DNA from: Burkholderia anthina | Lineage (GTDB): Bacteria > Pseudomonadota > Gammaproteobacteria > Burkholderiales > Burkholderiaceae | DNA: 64,000 nucleotides | Direction of reading: 5' to 3' | Assembly: GCF_001547525.1 (NCBI RefSeq) | Contig: NZ_CM003769.1 | Coordinates: forward strand, 620,001 to 684,000 | The notes under the pieces: model-generated | The model's database searches: none | What the model saw: only the letters and a program-made list of their open reading frames with translations | What the model was told of the DNA's origin: nothing | In this document: in pieces, positions 61,978 to 64,000 of the stretch | How positions within the stretch are numbered: the stretch's first letter is position 1 | Layout of the letters: every line of letters begins with the position of its first letter | Position numbers and translations under genes: made by a program

Positions 61978-63651
61978 TTGACCACACAGGACTTGCTCGC
62001 GCAGTACGGCCCGCGCGAATCGATGGAATACGACGTCGTGATCGTCGGCGGCGGCCCAGCCGGGCTGTCGGCTGCGATCCGGCTCAAGCAGCTGGCCGCC
62101 GAGAAAGGCGCCGAGATCGGCGTGTGCGTGCTCGAGAAAGGTTCCGAGATCGGCGCGCACATCCTGTCTGGCGCGGTGATGGACCCGCGCGCGATCACCG
62201 AGCTGTTTCCCGACTGGAAGGAACGCGGCGCGCCGCTCGACGTCGAGGTGACGGAAGACCGCTTCCTGTTCCTGTCCGAGAAGAGCGCGGTCACGACGCC
62301 GAACTGGGCGCTGCCCGACAACTTCAAGAATCACGGCAACTACGTGATCTCGCTGGGCAACGTCACGCGCTGGCTCGGCCAGCAGGCCGAGGCGCTGGGC
62401 GTGGAAATCTTCCCGGGCTTCCCCGCCGCGGAGATCCTGTACAACGACGACGGTTCGGTCAAAGGCGTCGCCACCGGCAACATGGGCGTGGGCAAGGACG
62501 GCGAGCCGACCGAGAACTTCCAGCTCGGCATGGAGCTGCACGCGAAGTACACGCTGTTCGCCGAAGGCTGCCGCGGCCACCTCGGCCGCCAGTTGATCGC
62601 GAAGTTCAAGCTCGACGCGAACGCCGATCCGCAGGCGTACGGGATCGGCATCAAGGAACTGTGGGAAATCGATCCGGCCAAGCACAAGCCGGGCCTCGTG
62701 ATCCACACGGCCGGCTGGCCGCTGAAGTCCGATACGTACGGCGGCTCGTTCCTGTATCACATGGACAACAATCAGGTCGTGGTCGGCTTCGTCGTGGGCC
62801 TCGGCTACACGAACCCGTACCTGTCGCCGTTCGAGGAATTCCAGCGCTACAAGACGCATCCGTCGATCCGCGCATTCCTCGAAGGCGGCAAGCGCGTGTC
62901 GTACGGCGCGCGCGCGATCACGGCCGGCGGCCTGCTGTCGCTGCCGAAGACGGTGTTCCCGGGCGGCGCGCTGATCGGCGACGACGCGGGCTTTTTGAAC
63001 GCATCGCGGATCAAGGGCAGCCATGCGGCGATCAAGACCGGGATGCTGGCGGCCGATGCGGCATTCGACGCGGTGCAGGCCGGGCGTCAGTCGGACGAGC
63101 TCAACGCGTACCCGGACGCGTTCAAGCAATCGTGGCTGTACACGGAGCTGTACCGCGCGCGCAACTTCAAGCAGTGGATGGCCAAGGGCCTGTACCTGGG
63201 CACGCTGATGGTCGGGCTCGAGCAGAAGGTGATGGGCGGCAACGTGCCGTGGACGCTGCATCACCAGCACGCGGACCACGAGATGCTGAAGCCGGCGTCG
63301 CAGTGCGAGCCGATCGACTATCCGAAGCCGGACGGCAAGCTGACGTTCGATCGCCTCTCGTCGGTGTTCATCTCGAACACGAACCACGAGGAAAACCAGC
63401 CGGCGCACCTGACGCTGAAGGACGCGAGCGTGCCGGTGAACGTGAACCTGCGCACGTACGCGGGGCCGGAGGCGCGTTTCTGCCCGGCGGCGGTGTACGA
63501 GTTCGTGAAGAACGACGACGGCGGCGATCGGCTCGTGATCAACGCGCAGAACTGCGTGCACTGCAAGACCTGCGACATCAAGGACCCGACGCAGAACATC
63601 GTGTGGGTCACGCCCGAAGGCGGCGGCGGGCCGAATTACCCGAACATGTAA
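61978..63651 (+). CDS. electron-transfer flavoprotein:ubiquinone oxidoreductase
   Basis: A 557-residue membrane-associated FAD/4Fe-4S enzyme that moves electrons from reduced ETF to ubiquinone. FAD motif VVIVGGGPAGLSAAIRLK is near residue 18. GAHILSGAVMDPRAI and GDDAGFLNASRIKGSH follow. The C-terminal iron-sulfur motif is CVHCKTCDIKDPTQNI with an upstream cysteine in ARFCPAAVYEF. The TTG at 61978 is taken as start because AGGAG lies upstream and homology begins there; ATG 62023 is possible. Gap to the dehydrogenase is 35 bases. Confidence 0.94.
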   Translation: MTTQDLLAQYGPRESMEYDVVIVGGGPAGLSAAIRLKQLAAEKGAEIGVCVLEKGSEIGAHILSGAVMDPRAITELFPDWKERGAPLDVEVTEDRFLFLSEKSAVTTPNWALPDNFKNHGNYVISLGNVTRWLGQQAEALGVEIFPGFPAAEILYNDDGSVKGVATGNMGVGKDGEPTENFQLGMELHAKYTLFAEGCRGHLGRQLIAKFKLDANADPQAYGIGIKELWEIDPAKHKPGLVIHTAGWPLKSDTYGGSFLYHMDNNQVVVGFVVGLGYTNPYLSPFEEFQRYKTHPSIRAFLEGGKRVSYGARAITAGGLLSLPKTVFPGGALIGDDAGFLNASRIKGSHAAIKTGMLAADAAFDAVQAGRQSDELNAYPDAFKQSWLYTELYRARNFKQWMAKGLYLGTLMVGLEQKVMGGNVPWTLHHQHADHEMLKPASQCEPIDYPKPDGKLTFDRLSSVFISNTNHEENQPAHLTLKDASVPVNVNLRTYAGPEARFCPAAVYEFVKNDDGGDRLVINAQNCVHCKTCDIKDPTQNIVWVTPEGGGGPNYPNM

Positions 63652-63700
63652 CGCAAACGCATCCCCGCGCCCGCGGGCGCGAACGAACCGGAGTGAGACG

Positions 63701-64000
63701 ATGAGCAATGCAGCGAAGGAAGTCGTGGTGGTGAGCGGTGTCCGTACCGCGATCGGCGATTTCGGCGGGAGCCTGAAGGATTTCTCGCCGACCGACCTCG
63801 GCGCGAAGGTGGTTGCCGAAGTGCTGTCGCGCGCGAACGTGCCCGGCGATGCGGTCGGGCACGTCGTATTCGGCCACGTCGTGAACACCGAGCCGAAGGA
63901 CATGTATCTCGCGCGCGTCGCGGCGATCAACGGCGGCGTCGCGCAGCACACGCCGGCGCTGACCGTGAACCGCCTGTGCGGCTCCGGCCTGCAGGCGATC
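63701..64000 (+). CDS. bktB: BktB-like acetyl-CoA C-acyltransferase (thiolase), 5' part
   Basis: The first 100 residues of a thiolase; the window ends within the gene. EVVVVSGVRTAIGDFGGSLKDF, GHVVFGHVVNTEPKDMYLARVAAINGGV when read through, and the active-site cysteine motif TVNRLCGSGLQAI closely follow Cupriavidus BktB (beta-ketothiolase). GGAG precedes the ATG. It continues the beta-oxidation string after ETF-QO. Confidence 0.88.
   Translation, partial: MSNAAKEVVVVSGVRTAIGDFGGSLKDFSPTDLGAKVVAEVLSRANVPGDAVGHVVFGHVVNTEPKDMYLARVAAINGGVAQHTPALTVNRLCGSGLQAI

Overview
The window is high-GC betaproteobacterial DNA that looks like Burkholderia, most likely a Burkholderia cepacia-complex-type species. 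The rRNA operon end, the many AraC/TetR regulators, BktB-type thiolase, ETF-quinone oxidoreductase and NCS1/PreTA pyrimidine genes all fit. An rRNA operon followed by catabolic and accessory genes, with a second groESL copy, suggests a secondary chromosome; that placement is inference.

Layout. 1-2.8 kb: 3' part of 23S rRNA, 5S rRNA and a strong terminator. 2.9-6 kb: small accessory genes (GNAT, SnoaL-like, membrane protein, SMI1/KNR4-ankyrin protein with a disrupted C-terminus). 6-10.9 kb: AraC regulator divergent from an acyl-CoA ligase/SDR/thiolase operon. 11-22.5 kb: a complete pyrimidine route: TetR regulator with a palindromic operator, beta-ureidopropionase, PreT, PreA, NCS1 transporter, dihydropyrimidinase, then NupC, thymidine phosphorylase and cytidine deaminase. 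22.6-27.2 kb: Rieske oxygenase and an exported methionine sulfoxide repair operon (msrB-dipZ-msrA). 27.2-28.7 kb: an islet with a DUF2384/RES toxin-antitoxin pair bounded by near-identical 22-bp repeats. 28.8-33 kb: class III PLP enzyme, APH-type kinase and HAD hydrolase, with a divergent Lrp regulator; this resembles a hydroxylysine or ethanolamine phosphate pathway.

33-39.5 kb: two overlapping small genes, a second groES-groEL (GroEL without the GGM tail), then a divergent manganese pair (Mn catalase and MntH). 40-44.7 kb: TetR regulator with NemR-like boxes, three lipoproteins and a leaderless avidin-family protein. 44.9-47.9 kb: a polar amino-acid ABC transporter followed by an EAL-domain scrap. 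48-49.7 kb: AhpD-like protein and AraC regulator. 50-53 kb: a chimeric scar where a decayed LysR gene is fused out of frame to the 3' part of an autotransporter. 53-55.5 kb: OmpR-type two-component system. 55.5-64 kb: fatty-acid degradation genes (AraC, FadD, AraC, acyl-CoA dehydrogenase, ETF-QO, BktB-like thiolase cut by the window end).

The most intriguing regulatory signal is a 16-bp motif, TTAAAYGAWTYGTGAT. It occurs upstream of the two-component system, upstream of the msr operon, and again at the far edge of the toxin-antitoxin islet. It may be the response regulator's binding site, which would link the sensor to periplasmic methionine repair. No CRISPR array, intact insertion sequence, prophage or tRNA was recognised.
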